A DNA stretch of 64,000 bases from Pomphorhynchus laevis (lineage: Eukaryota > Acanthocephala > Palaeacanthocephala > Echinorhynchida > Pomphorhynchidae). The position numbers were made by a program, and so were the translations under genes. The notes beneath the pieces were generated by a model. It made no database searches. It had not been told where the DNA came from and saw nothing but the letters and a program-made list of their open reading frames with translations. Below, piece by piece: positions 10,554 through 19,963 of the stretch. Location: the NCBI GenBank assembly GCA_012934845.2, contig WNNJ02003809.1, positions 1 through 64,000 on the forward strand, given 5' to 3'. The stretch's first letter is position 1; each line of letters opens with the position of its first letter.

Positions 10554-11560
10554 TTATGATTCATCATCTGCATTTAATTGTGCGCGTCGAATACCAGTGA
10601 ATCTGGATTCTGCGCCTGGTCGAGGAATGCGCGAACTTCTCAAGCAAAGAGATGCACCCCTTGCAATGGCGAATGTCAATTTTCTTTTCAAGGTTGTTAG
10701 AATGTCAACATATTCTTCTGCGGTATTATTGCTAGCTTTTGATGCAATTTTAATCAAAATCTTGATTACTTCATTGCTCATTCCGCCTGATGTAGAGAGA
10801 ACTAAGGGGATAAATTCACCATGTTCAATTGTTTGAATGCGCTCACTGTATTTTGCTCGTTTTCTACTGTCGTTGTAATGAAATGTTGACGTAGGACTTC
10901 GGCGAATGTTTGAATGAGCATAAATAGAATATATTAAAAAAAGATTTATTTTAACGTGGCAAATGCGTGCCAGCGCACGCTTACATGACCACAACAAAAC
11001 AAAACTGTAAATCAGGTGTCGAGAAGGTGTGAACGGAGGAGGTGTTTGAATGTGATAAAGGGGGGGACGCAGCGGACGTCGAGAGGGAGTTGATTTCAGG
11101 CGAGTAAGGCGGCGACGAGGAAGGATCGGAGACCGTAGTTGTTGGAGTAATTAAGAACGTGGAGTAAGATAGTATGACAGGAACGAAGCGATAGCGAGGT
11201 GGGGAGAGTATCGTCTAAGAAAGGAAGGTTGATGAACGATGGGGAGCCGACAGCGATGAGGCGAAAATTGTAACGTCGAAATACGTTTGCTCAAAACGTT
11301 CATTACTTAATCTCGCACACATTATGTCAAGACGTGCTTGCCTGTCTCTGGTAGTTGTCTGCTTCTCGAACACCACAGTGTCCGGGACAGCTGCGAGTTT
11401 TGGTTCAATTTTGACTCTAGGGCACACTTTTTAAGCGCTGACGTGCATAAATCTCGAATCATATCATGTCTAATCATTGGAACTCCGCCGATTTTGCAGA
11501 ATAGCGAATGGTCTAAATGAATTGGCGACTGGCAAATACATATTGAATTCCGAAGTGATT
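10554..11560 (-). pseudogene. RLE-A knuckle and restriction-like endonuclease, split by an A-type fragment
   Basis: 11,540-11,430 encodes HSLFCKIGG and RHDMIRDL, the His/Cys-Gly-Gly-Arg-His pattern that precedes the nuclease in RLE elements. 11,427-11,270 encodes VKIEPKLAAV, QARLDIMCARL and FEQTYFDVTIF, the presumed catalytic core (Arg-Leu-Asp ... Phe-Asp-Val). An A-type LINE 3' end then intervenes (11,268-10,925). 10,910-10,554 completes the domain (YAHSNIRRSP, RKRAKYSERI, STSGGM). The catalytic residues look conserved, but the ORF is interrupted. Confidence 0.7.
10925..11268 (-). mobile_element. 5'-truncated A-type LINE, last 340 bp, inside RLE-A
   Basis: Minus-strand match to the last 75 or so codons of A-type ORF2 plus the 3' UTR hairpin (GCGTGC-gctg-GCACGC, at 10,965-10,980 on the plus strand) and an AAATAAATC tail. 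It cuts the RLE-A nuclease just after its TIF motif, so it is younger than RLE-A. A target-site duplication is not obvious. Confidence 0.8.
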
Positions 11561-12014
11561 AAGGTGTCCAACCATACCGGCAGCAAATTGCGTCTTCAAA
11601 TTCTGTAGCGCTCAAATGAAATTTCTCTGAAGCCAAAGACAAAGCGCTAAGCCAAGCTGAATCCCCTTCTGCACAGGCATGATCAATCAAATTTTTGCTT
11701 TCCATTGACCATGTGTCTAATATGGAAGACAATCGATTTTGATATTCGATTTTACGTGTGGTAATGATCCCTTTTATTATATCCGCTTGTAGATTATTAA
11801 GATTATCGCTGTGAAGTCCTGAGTTATACGTTTCACAAATCCGTTGGGAATATAAATATTCCATATTACACAAAACTGATGGATCGAAAATTCCCAGACC
11901 TCCTAGTTTCGATGGAGAAGATAAGATAGTTCGCCACTCCGAATCGATTTCGCGTCCGATTGTTGATGGAACAAAATGTTTAAAAACTGTTTCAGATAGC
12001 TGTGTTAGTTGCAT
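11559..12014 (-). pseudogene. RLE-A post-RT domain
   Basis: 151 codons matching the post-RT region of RLE-C: a PSKLGGLGIFDPSV block corresponding to LRFGGLGIADPCV, then a helical stretch, then HACAEGDSAWLSALSL corresponding to HATVKGASSWLNILPS, ending in DAICCRYGW just before the Cys/His knuckle. The function of this domain is not known to me; in RLE LINEs the region links the RT to the nuclease. Confidence 0.65.
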
Positions 12015-12140
12015 TGAGTTACACTTTACACTTCGTAGAAAATGAGTCTATCGAAATTGCACAGATTTGACAAAGCCTGCATAGGCAATATGGGGATCTA
12101 TTTATGCAACATCTGCTAGCCGTCCGACAACCCGAGACCA

Positions 12141-12574
12141 CTAACAACACGAATTTTGAATGATCGAATCGACATACTCTTCAGTACCCACAGCAATTCC
12201 GATAATTTCAATGCCTTCAGTTGTATAATTAATTCCAAAAGGCAAAAACGGATTTTCAATTACTTCGTGAGTTAATAATGAAGTTTTTGTAGGGTTTACT
12301 TGATAGCCAATTTTTGGGCCGAATTCCGTTAATAGGTCGTTAATATTCCCGACAAAATTTACATCGTCTGCAAACCATCTTTGCAAGACGTAAAAAACTT
12401 CACTTTTAATTTTGTCAATAATCGTCAAAGTTGACATAGCAAAGGCAGCCATAGCGAGTGGATCGCCTCGCGTGAAGCCTTCAACAGAATACAAGTTATC
12501 ACCTCCAAGCACCAACTGACTCGGTTTCATATTATTATTTCGACAAACAGACGAGCAAAGCTCATAGTTGCACT
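12141..12574 (-). pseudogene. RLE-A second half of the RT
   Basis: The RLE frame resumes after the B6 insertion with the segment leading to motif B, EGFTRGDPLAMAAFAMS, then motif C RWFADDVNFVG and the thumb start YQVNPTKTSLLTH. The FADD core keeps both aspartates. The sequence ends in EEYVDSIIQN, the start of the post-RT region. Compared with RLE-C (FTQVDPLSM, YADD), the motif-B glycine is intact here. Confidence 0.7.
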
Positions 12575-13660
12575 GTTAAAAAAAAGAAAAAGTAAAGAAA
12601 AAAAAGACTCACAAACAAAAGTCAAAAAAGTTCATGTTTGAATGCTGAAACCGATCTTGAGTTGACAATTTCTTCACTTAATCGGTTCCACTTACTTACG
12701 ATTCGGTGTCCAAATTGTACAGTTTTAGAGCGTATAACTCGGCGATGGGCTAAAGTAAAATTGTGTCCACGCAAAGCCCGACTTTTCCGAACAGTCATCA
12801 ATTCTCTTAAGACGTGATTTCCCTTGTGTAAAGCTTCCCATGTTGAACACATATCTCGCCGAAACCGAAGGTCGCTTATAGAAACCATACCAAGTTTTTT
12901 TAGCCTTTTATTATAAGGTAAGGCTTTAACTGAATTTACGAGCTTTGTTGCCCGGCGCAGCACATTTTCAATTCTACTTTTCTCGTATACTGTTCTTGGG
13001 AACGAACATTGTGATGCATAGTTAAGATGACTGATCACAAATGCGTTGGCGAGTGCTCTAAATGGAACTGGACTCAACACACTAAAAGTTCTACGAATCA
13101 TTCCAACCATTCGATTTGCTTTTGAGAAAGCCAACTCAGTATTCCAACTAGTCGAAAAATCATTCGCAACTACTATTCCAAGGTCGCTAAGACGAGTTAC
13201 TACTTTAATGTTCTTATCCTCAAGATGATAAGTTGGATACACACTATGACTGCGTGATTGTAAACGCATGCAAGCACACTTTGATATATTCAGTGACATA
13301 CTATTCATATAAGCCCAGTTGTAAAGTCCGAATCTGACCGGATAGCCTGCCAAATTTTTAGGTCGTCTGCATATAAGAGAGAGTGTGAGTTCAAAATGGA
13401 AGGAAGGTCATTAATGAAAATACAGAATAACAATGGGCCGAGGACCGAACCCTGCGGAACTCCAACATTGATCGGATAAAGATCAGAAAGAGAACCATTT
13501 ACAACAACCTGATAGAATCTGTTAGATAAAAATTCTTTTATCCAGCGAATAATAAGTGGATCAATGTTTAGAGCATGCATTTTCTGAATCAAGATGCCAT
13601 TTGAAACCATATCAAACGCTTTTGAAAAATCAAAAAATACTATATCAGCATCATATATAT
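12575..13660 (-). mobile_element. 5'-truncated CR1-like LINE copy B6 inside the RLE-A RT
   Basis: A minus-strand B-type LINE beginning at RT motif A and running to an A/T-rich 3' end (about 12,575-12,610). It separates RT motif A from motif B of RLE-A, so it inserted after RLE-A was in place. No clean target duplication was found. Confidence 0.8.
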
Positions 13661-13667
13661 TGTTCAA
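12622..13667 (-). pseudogene. LINE ORF2 C-terminal half (B6)
   Basis: Two overlapping frames. 13,667-13,305 holds RT motif A ([13 protein letters not shown]), motif B ([20 protein letters not shown]) and motif C ([11 protein letters not shown]). 13,353-12,622 holds the thumb and C-terminal domain (LNISKCACMRL, LRRATKLVN, LRGHNFTLAHRR, FGHRIVSKWNRL). One frameshift lies near 13,310-13,350; otherwise both parts read cleanly, so the insertion is fairly young. Confidence 0.8.
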
Positions 13668-14706
13668 TACGGTGGTAAGTACTGGACATGTATATTAAAT
13701 ATTGTGCAACGCCGCAATTCGGCTCAACGAATTGAATGCATTAGAAGCGTCAACAGCCAGAATACACATTCTATTTTCAGCATTGAAGGTTCTTTTAATT
13801 GAGGAAACAGCGTATTCGATGTCAGTTCTTTGTGAAGCGGCTAACTGAACATTCCCTGCAGCGGTTTGGATTGTCTTTTTCGCGATTTCGAGCAAACATT
13901 TACAAATTATCCGCCTTGCCACGTCACAAACACCAATGGGCCGAACGCCACAACTTTTCTTTGATATAGCAACTAATCGATATGCAGTGAAAGCATCCAG
14001 GGATCCTTTTGCCATTTTCTTAGTTGTCAAAGCAATTCCCAAATCTGCGAGTGATCTTGTAAGGGCTCTGGATTCTAATCAAAATCCTGTGAACATGTGT
14101 CTGAATGATTAAGCATCAATACCGGACGGTCCTGCGGAGCCTTTTGTTCTTTGACATGAGGACACAATGCTACTTTCATCAAGAGCACTAAAATAAACTA
14201 GATGTGATAATGTGACGTCGGTCAAAGCTTTGCTCAATAGAACTTTCTGAGGAGGTGAGAATGCTTGTGGATGCATTGCCTGTAGCCTTTATTTAACGGT
14301 AATGCCATCTATAATAGAGTCATGAGGTAAAGTACCTTGCATTGATTTGTACAATAATATTCCAGTTCCAGCAGAAATTTTTCCTGTGCTTATACATTTT
14401 ATATCTCTTCTTCCAATCTGACAGAGCTTCCCGTGAAATGCGTAGTTTCAATCGACGTTGCAAAAAGTTAGCCTCATTAAAGAGATCAAAAAAACGTTGT
14501 TCATTCCATAGCTGCAATCTTCGTTCTAAAGATTTTCTAATTGTAGAAATTTTACGCGAAGGTATTTTTTGTAGAATACATTGAGAAAAGACTACAGCTT
14601 CTTTGAGTGCATTTATGTTGTTTACATGATCATTAGCCATTTTAGAATAGAATGAAGTCAACCTCTCAATAAACTTATAACTCGCCGTACATTTAGGTAA
14701 AGTCAT
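13660..14706 (-). pseudogene. RLE-A linker and first half of the RT
   Basis: 14,706-14,320 encodes a basic linker (LPKCTASYKFIERLTSF, CILQKIPSRK) that lines up with RLE-C. After a decayed stretch holding GSAGPSGIDA (about 14,130), 14,042-13,695 encodes RT motifs: GVRPIGVCDVARRII (motif 1), NVQLAASQRTDIEYAV, and motif A ILAVDASNAFNSLSR. The RLE sequence continues past a stop at 13,693 through [10 protein letters not shown] before LINE B6 begins at about 13,660. Confidence 0.7.
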
Positions 14707-14748
14707 TAAATTCGGAGTCCATTGACAAACATAGTCATATATGTTTGT

Positions 14749-15045
14749 CTAATTTAAATAAGACTGGATGGTTGACATAACCGTTTCACTTACGATATCA
14801 TTAGCAGTTAAGCACATTGCCGTATGTTCGCTTTGCAAATGTATTGGATATTCGATTTTGTCGTCAGATTTAGTGAATGGTCTATTGTCAATGTTATCAA
14901 GGCTGTTCACTTTATTCACACAATTAGGTGCTTGACAGTTGATACAACTCGTTTTGGATTTAGCACGTTTGCAACCCCGGCATTTAGCATTCGGTCCATT
15001 ACATCCACAACACTTTGCAGATAAAGCTGGTTTTCCTTTCGGCAT
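14749..15045 (-). pseudogene. RLE-A N-terminal Cys-rich domain
   Basis: 98 codons from an ATG at 15,045. Residues 10-45 hold nine or more cysteines in the pattern CCGCNGPNAKCRGCKRAKSK, then CINC and CVN. RLE-C (23,574) and the 58-kb A-double-prime element have the same layout. It resembles a compact zinc-binding CXC-like motif and would plausibly bind nucleic acid, by analogy with N-terminal zinc fingers of RLE-type LINEs. The frame stops at 14,749, whereas the homologous region of RLE-C continues, so this copy is broken here. Confidence 0.65.
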
Positions 15046-15154
15046 TAGGTTGTAATTAGGTATTATATTGAATGTATTTATTGTGTGTTTTCAGTGCTTT
15101 GATCTGAAAATGTAATTAGCTAGAACACTTATAAATTTTCTTGATTTAATATTA

Positions 15155-16390
15155 TTATATTTAATAATAATGCAGCGATTTATTTCCCATTTCGCCTTTC
15201 GGCTGGGCAAAATTAAAAATACAATAAATTAAATCAATTGCTTGAAATCAGAAAACCGGCGTCTGAACATTTAGCGTACGTTGTTAAGATGAATTCTGAA
15301 GTCTGAAATCAGGCCAACAGCTGTAGTAGAACACTTCGATGATACTCCTAATATCCTTTTTAGGTAGCGCCAAAAACATTTACCAATTATCTGAAAATCT
15401 CCTAAGGTCAAATCCGACCAAAAGCATCGAATCCCGTAACTCAGAATAGGAAGCAACATCACATCAAAGTATTCAATCGCGCCTTCGAAGGACATAAGAT
15501 CAAGCTTCGATGCCGTATAAGCTGACGTTACAACTTTAGCCGATTGGCGCAATAAGTGGCTTCTGAAAGACCACCGAGATGAGAGCTCAAAGCCTAGATA
15601 TCGATACGAATTAGCAAATTCTATCGATGTTACATTTAGAAAGAGCACATCATTACGACAGTGAGGCCCACCCCGCCGAAATTTTATAATTTTCGTGTTT
15701 TGGAAGTGTTGATCACTATTTTATTTGTCAGACAAAACTCAACGAGAGCTGTAATGGCTGATTGCGCTGAGCATCTATCCAACATTACTAAGGCAAGATC
15801 GTCAGCATATAAAATTGGCACTACATTGGGTGCGGCGAAATCAACGTGATCTGGGAGATCCATCAAGAAGAAGGAAAATAACAGCGGGCTGAGAGGATCT
15901 CCTTGCTGGACTCCACAACTAGAGGTCAAAGGACCCGAATAATTAACTCCGTTGTAAATGCGCATCGAACTAAGACTCAATATTCTTTCGAGAAGAAATA
16001 GAAAGTCTCCATGAACATTTACTCTCTCATGAAGCTTGGTTAATAGCAAGGTTCTATCAATCGAGTCGAACGCTTTCGCAAAATCAACAAAAATACTATA
16101 CAAAGATGAATGCTTATTAAAAGTATCGAGAACAAGTGACCGAAGAACTGAGAGTGCACTCATAGTAGAATGATGGAGGAAGAAGAAAACTACCAAATCT
16201 CGACAAACGTACGGCCATCAAATTAGATAGAACCTTATACGAATGATTTAGCAGAGCTATCCCTCTATAAGAATCTCGACACGAGGGATCTCCCGAACCT
16301 TTAAACAACACTTTGATAATGCTGTCACGCCAGCCATTTGGTATAGGCCAACCTCTAAGAATCGCGTTATAAATAATAAACACTTTTAGT
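15155..16390 (-). mobile_element. Unplaced LINE (D), 5'-truncated
   Basis: A minus-strand LINE of a clade different from the A- and B-types: its RT reads SYRGIALLNHSYKVLS and CGVQQGDPLSPLLFSF, a style seen in L1-, R1- or LOA-like groups. The 3' UTR has a small hairpin GCC-gaaa-GGC (about 15,195) and an ATTATTATTAAATATAATAA tail. It is truncated before the endonuclease. Confidence 0.7.
15271..16383 (-). pseudogene. LINE D reverse transcriptase and C-terminal region
   Basis: 16,383-16,117: GWRDSIIKVLFKGSGD and YRGIALLNHSYKVL (RT motif 1). 16,196-15,684: IFVDFAKAFDSIDR (motif A), GVQQGDPLSPLLF (motif B), PILYADDLALVML (motif C) and KIVINTSKT. 15,648-15,271: SYRYLGFELSS and LLPILSYGIRCF, a C-terminal region common in LINEs. 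Two frameshifts (near 16,190 and 15,660) break it. Both YADD aspartates are present. Confidence 0.75.
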
Positions 16391-16499
16391 AAATTAAAAA
16401 TTGAATTTTGAATAATTGAAAATAAAATTGAAAATTTAACTTTACTTGTGTGTTCAAGTGTATTTTGTCGGTTATTGAAACCGTTTTTGGGATTTTATA

Positions 16500-17985
16500 G
16501 TTCATAAAGGGCGGTCAAGTTGTCATAGTTATTATAGATACATCGACCAGGTAAGCACATTGCTCGTGAAGTCGGAAACAGAAAAATTAAAGAGAAAAAT
16601 AGAAAGCAAAACAGATAAAATTTGTCCAGAGTCGTTTTTGAAACTTTTTGCAGTTGTTACGCATACAACATATACAGGCAAACTATTCCACGTTTCGTTG
16701 ATTCTGTCACCAATCATAGCGCGACTCGTCTTTGGACGTATTCTACGCTTCAAGGAAAGTTGATGACCTCGAAGAACAAATGAATTCCTTAGGTTTCAGA
16801 TATGTCGGGCGGAAGCATTTAGTATCAAGAATATCAAAGGATCTACACAGCATACCTAGTAGGCGAAGATACTTGCTTGAAGCGTAACTAAAGTGATCTC
16901 GTAATTTGAGGTCATTGGATACAATGATGTCTAAATCGGTCATTTTCGATAGTTTTGATTGTTACACGGCTATAGACTATGAAGGAACATGTTTAGCATA
17001 CCCAAGGTCAATCTGCATTCATTTGTCTGGATAAAGCAGTTAGCATTTACAACGACACCAATCATTTAGTCGATTTACGTCTTATTGTAAGAGATCAGTG
17101 TCTGTTATGTCGTCAATTGTCCTGCACATTTTCAAGTTATCTGCGTAGAGAACTGAGTATCTACTAGATAATCCACTACAAAGATCGTTTATATAAACAT
17201 TAAACAACAAAGGACTTAGAACAAAACCTTGAAGGACTCCTTTTGAAAATGGAGCCCATGTCGACATATCTTCACCGATTTTTGCAGCAGTCCGGTTAGT
17301 GTGCAATGAGCGGATCAACTAGGGAAGTGAACCACTAGCACCACATTTTATTAGATCATCAATAACAATACTGTGAACTACTCTATCGAACGCCTTTGAC
17401 AAATCAAAAAAAATATCAATATTTGAGTTTGCTTGCCTTGCGTCAGTCCAACTAGTACATGTATCAATTAGATTTGTTATTGTAGAACGACCTTGTCTAA
17501 ATCCGTGTTGGTTGTCGCATAGAATTCTATTACGTTCGAGGTGATGTGATAGATACCGCGTAAAAACGCGCTCCATCACTTTACAGTCTATAAATGTAAG
17601 ACTTATTGGTATGTAACTTGAGGCAAAGTATTGGTTGCCTTTATTAAATAGTGGTATGATAATATATTTCCTCCAGTCAGAAGAAATAGTACTGAATGTA
17701 ATTGAGTATTGAAATATAGGCAAAAAAAGGTTTGACCATAGCAGTCGCTACCTCACGGAATAGTACGGTAGGGATACCGTCAAGACCCGAAGACGTAGAA
17801 CGAGGTAGTCTATTTTATTCAAGCATTATAGCGTTGCTATCGAAATGAATTGTGTTAATAGTTTCAGGTGTCCGGTTAAGCTAAAGTATATTAGCTAAAG
17901 GTTGAGGTGAAAGATCATCTAGCGGTTGGAACGCTTGTAGAAAGCATTTCGTTTTTCTTTTATATCGAAAGAAAACTGACCGTTG
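16500..17985 (-). mobile_element. Decayed CR1-like LINE copy B9, truncated at both ends
   Basis: A minus-strand B-type remnant from before RT motif 1 (about 17,985) to the C-terminus (16,532), with no recognisable 3' UTR hairpin. It is among the oldest LINE copies here judging by altered core motifs and internal loss. Confidence 0.65.
16532..17800 (-). pseudogene. Decayed LINE RT (B9)
   Basis: Pieces in order: SSGLDGIPTVLF (about 17,790), WRKYIIIPLFNKGN, MERVFTRYL, CDNQHGFRQGRST and FFDLSKAFDRVV (17,723-17,319); GVLQGFVLSPLLFNVYINDL and VLYADNLKM (17,318-17,082), where YADD has become YADN; then a shortened C-terminal part (16,943-16,532; NETWNSLPVYVV). The Asp-to-Asn change and an internal deletion near 16,745 show that it is inactive. 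Confidence 0.65.
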
Positions 17986-17989
17986 TTGA

Positions 17990-18280
17990 TTATCAGACTG
18001 GTAACTATAGAAGAAATAAACCTGACAAATCGAATAAATCCGAGAATATTATTTGTATTGGATGATGATGTACATCATAGACATGATAAAAAGCTGGATT
18101 TTTATCCAGTGCATATTTTAATATGCGCTCATTATCCTCACTTCCAGCACCAAACGAAATTCACGTAGTTTGACGTTCGATTTATGTTCTTGTTGATATA
18201 TTGAGATGTATTTTGTTTATATACTGAACTATGCTACGACGTAAATCGTTGTACAAAAATAATAATTATTATTAATAATA
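17990..18280. other. AT-rich interval without a recognisable gene
   Basis: Between LINE B9 and the 5' region of A-prime copy 1. It contains short palindromes (GATGATGTACATCAT at about 18,062; GGATTTTTATCC near 18,095-18,106) and a TAATAATAAT run at 18,260-18,280. I see no coding or RNA-gene signal. Confidence 0.5.
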
Positions 18281-18285
18281 ATAAT

Positions 18286-18550
18286 TTTAAACTTTCTTGG
18301 CTGCTAAATAAACTACTTACATTTAAACTTTCTTGGTTGCTAAATAAACTACTTACAAGATAAAGTACGCTCACCTTAAAAAAGTTTGAAATCTAAAGTA
18401 AATACAAGATTAATATACACAATCAAATAACATACAATCTAAAGTAAATACACTAATTACAATTGATCTGGAACTGGAAACATCTTACAATAAATAACAT
18501 AAAAATGTTTAACACCTTAAAAAAGTTTGAGATCTAAAGTAAATACATTC
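18286..18550 (+). repeat. Direct repeats in the A-prime 5' region
   Basis: A 36-bp unit is present twice (18,286-18,321 and 18,322-18,357, reading TTTAAACTTTCTTGG then TGCTAAATAAACTAC). A second word, CCTTAAAAAAGTTTGAGATC, recurs at about 18,374 and 18,514. Related words appear upstream of ORF1 in A3 on the other strand (about 33,895-33,915) and in reverse at 46,690-46,745. In LINEs such 5' repeats often carry the internal promoter; that role is inferred here. Confidence 0.6.
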
Positions 18551-18636
18551 CAGATTATTCCTGTCAGTTCCAGATTATTCCTGTCAGTTCCGCTCGCTAC
18601 GCTCGCTGATTGAGCTCAATCTATCGATAAAAGGTC

Positions 18637-19963
18637 ATGCCTAAAAAAGCGCGATCTCAGATCCCTGTTCCTGATCAAGAGTCTTCCACATCGGAATGCA
18701 ATGATGGTTATACCCGCTTTGAGGTTGGATGCGATTCCAAAGATTGTGATGTATGGACACTTTGTTCGTGTTAAAATATCCGACCACTCGGTGTATAAAC
18801 GTAAACAGTTCACATGCGGTTTTTGTACAGCAGCACGACTACTACAGTTATCCTGCTCATCTACTCCTGTATCACACACGACCACTCAGACCAATGCTGT
18901 TTTAGATGTTTCCCTCGCATCAACACCTGACTTCGCATCTTATAATCCCATTATTGAACCTACTCTCTCACACACTCCTCGTTCAACTACGTACCAAACT
19001 TCCATTAATCTTTCTCATTCTAACAATGCTAACGGTAAAGCTTTTCATCTCGTACCTCCTCTTTCGTATTCCTCCCCCAATCTAAATAAATCTCAAACTT
19101 CTTTATTCTCTTCACGTACTTCTTACTCGACCTCCCCCGTATCACTTCTCAATAATTTACATCCTTCCATCAAAATCATTTCCAGTAACATTTCCGATCA
19201 ACTGATTCAACACTCCATTCCTGTCACTCATGCCCCAACCTATTTTAATTCTCCTTACTCTACCTCCCACGTAACACTTCCAAATAATTTACATCCTTCA
19301 TTTAAAATCATATCCAGTCACATCTCTGATCAACCGATTCAACACCCCGCTCCTGTCACACTTGCTCCAACCAATATTAATTCTTTATCAAGCACCCCTG
19401 TCATTTCCACTTCTATCTGCTAATCTGCCTCGACTCCTACCAGCTCTGTCCGTCCACCACTTCCACGAAATCGTTTTCCTTCGCGCGATCGCTGTATAAT
19501 CATATCAAACTTAAAGCTTTCCGAATCTGCTTCTCCACAATCTCGCCTCGATGATGATGTATCTGCTTTCAGGTCTATCCTAGCAACCATTCTTCCTGAT
19601 GATAACCCATCACTCTTCAATAATATCGCTCCTGTATCCTTTATTCGTTTAAACAAATCCACTAAATCCAATCATCTCAGTCCTCCACTCTTAAAAATCG
19701 TTTTCCGACATAGTTCACATGCCTCTTCAGTACTCTCCCAACGTTTTAAACTTCTTACCACTTCATCTACTTGCCGTATCTTTCCTGACCGCTCCCCTTC
19801 TGATATTGCCCAGCTCAATTTAGCTCGCATTGAGAAACATCGACGTGAAACAAACGGCGAGTCATCCTTATCTATACGTCAAATCAACGGAAATTTTCAC
19901 GTTGTACACACAAGGCCAAAAATTCGATGGCGTCCCATCTCTCCCCCTTGTCTTCTTCGCTAG
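18637..19963 (+). pseudogene. A-prime ORF1: PHD-like finger plus nucleic-acid-binding domain
   Basis: Starts at ATG 18,637 (MPKKARSQIP). The PHD-like part reads VGCDSKDCDVWTLC and, after a frame break near 18,770, FTCGFCTAARLL. A long Ser/Thr/Pro-rich linker follows and contains a segment repeated twice (LLNNLHPSIKIISS and LPNNLHPSFKIISS). A second frame break near 19,420 leads to the conserved C-terminal block: RDRCIIISNLKLSES, QSRLDDDVSAFRSIL, LLKIVFRHSSHASS, SEIAQLNLARIEKHRRE and NGNFHVVHTRPKIRWRPISP. PHD domains have been described in ORF1 of CR1-like LINEs. Confidence 0.75.

Larger units (their letters stand above)
10195..15050 (-). mobile_element. RLE-type LINE copy RLE-A, interrupted by two later LINE insertions
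   Basis: A minus-strand element with, in order, a Cys-rich N-terminus (15,045-14,749), a linker, an RT split by LINE B6 (12,575-13,660), a post-RT domain, a Cys/His knuckle, and a restriction-like endonuclease split by an A-type 3' fragment (10,925-11,268). The 3' UTR runs on to about 10,200 and contains GGACCCATTTGCGAGTAACC, close to GGGCCCATTTGCGGGAACCC in the 3' UTR of RLE-C. Known RLE groups are R2, R4, NeSL, CRE and HERO; which is closest cannot be settled by eye. Confidence 0.75.
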
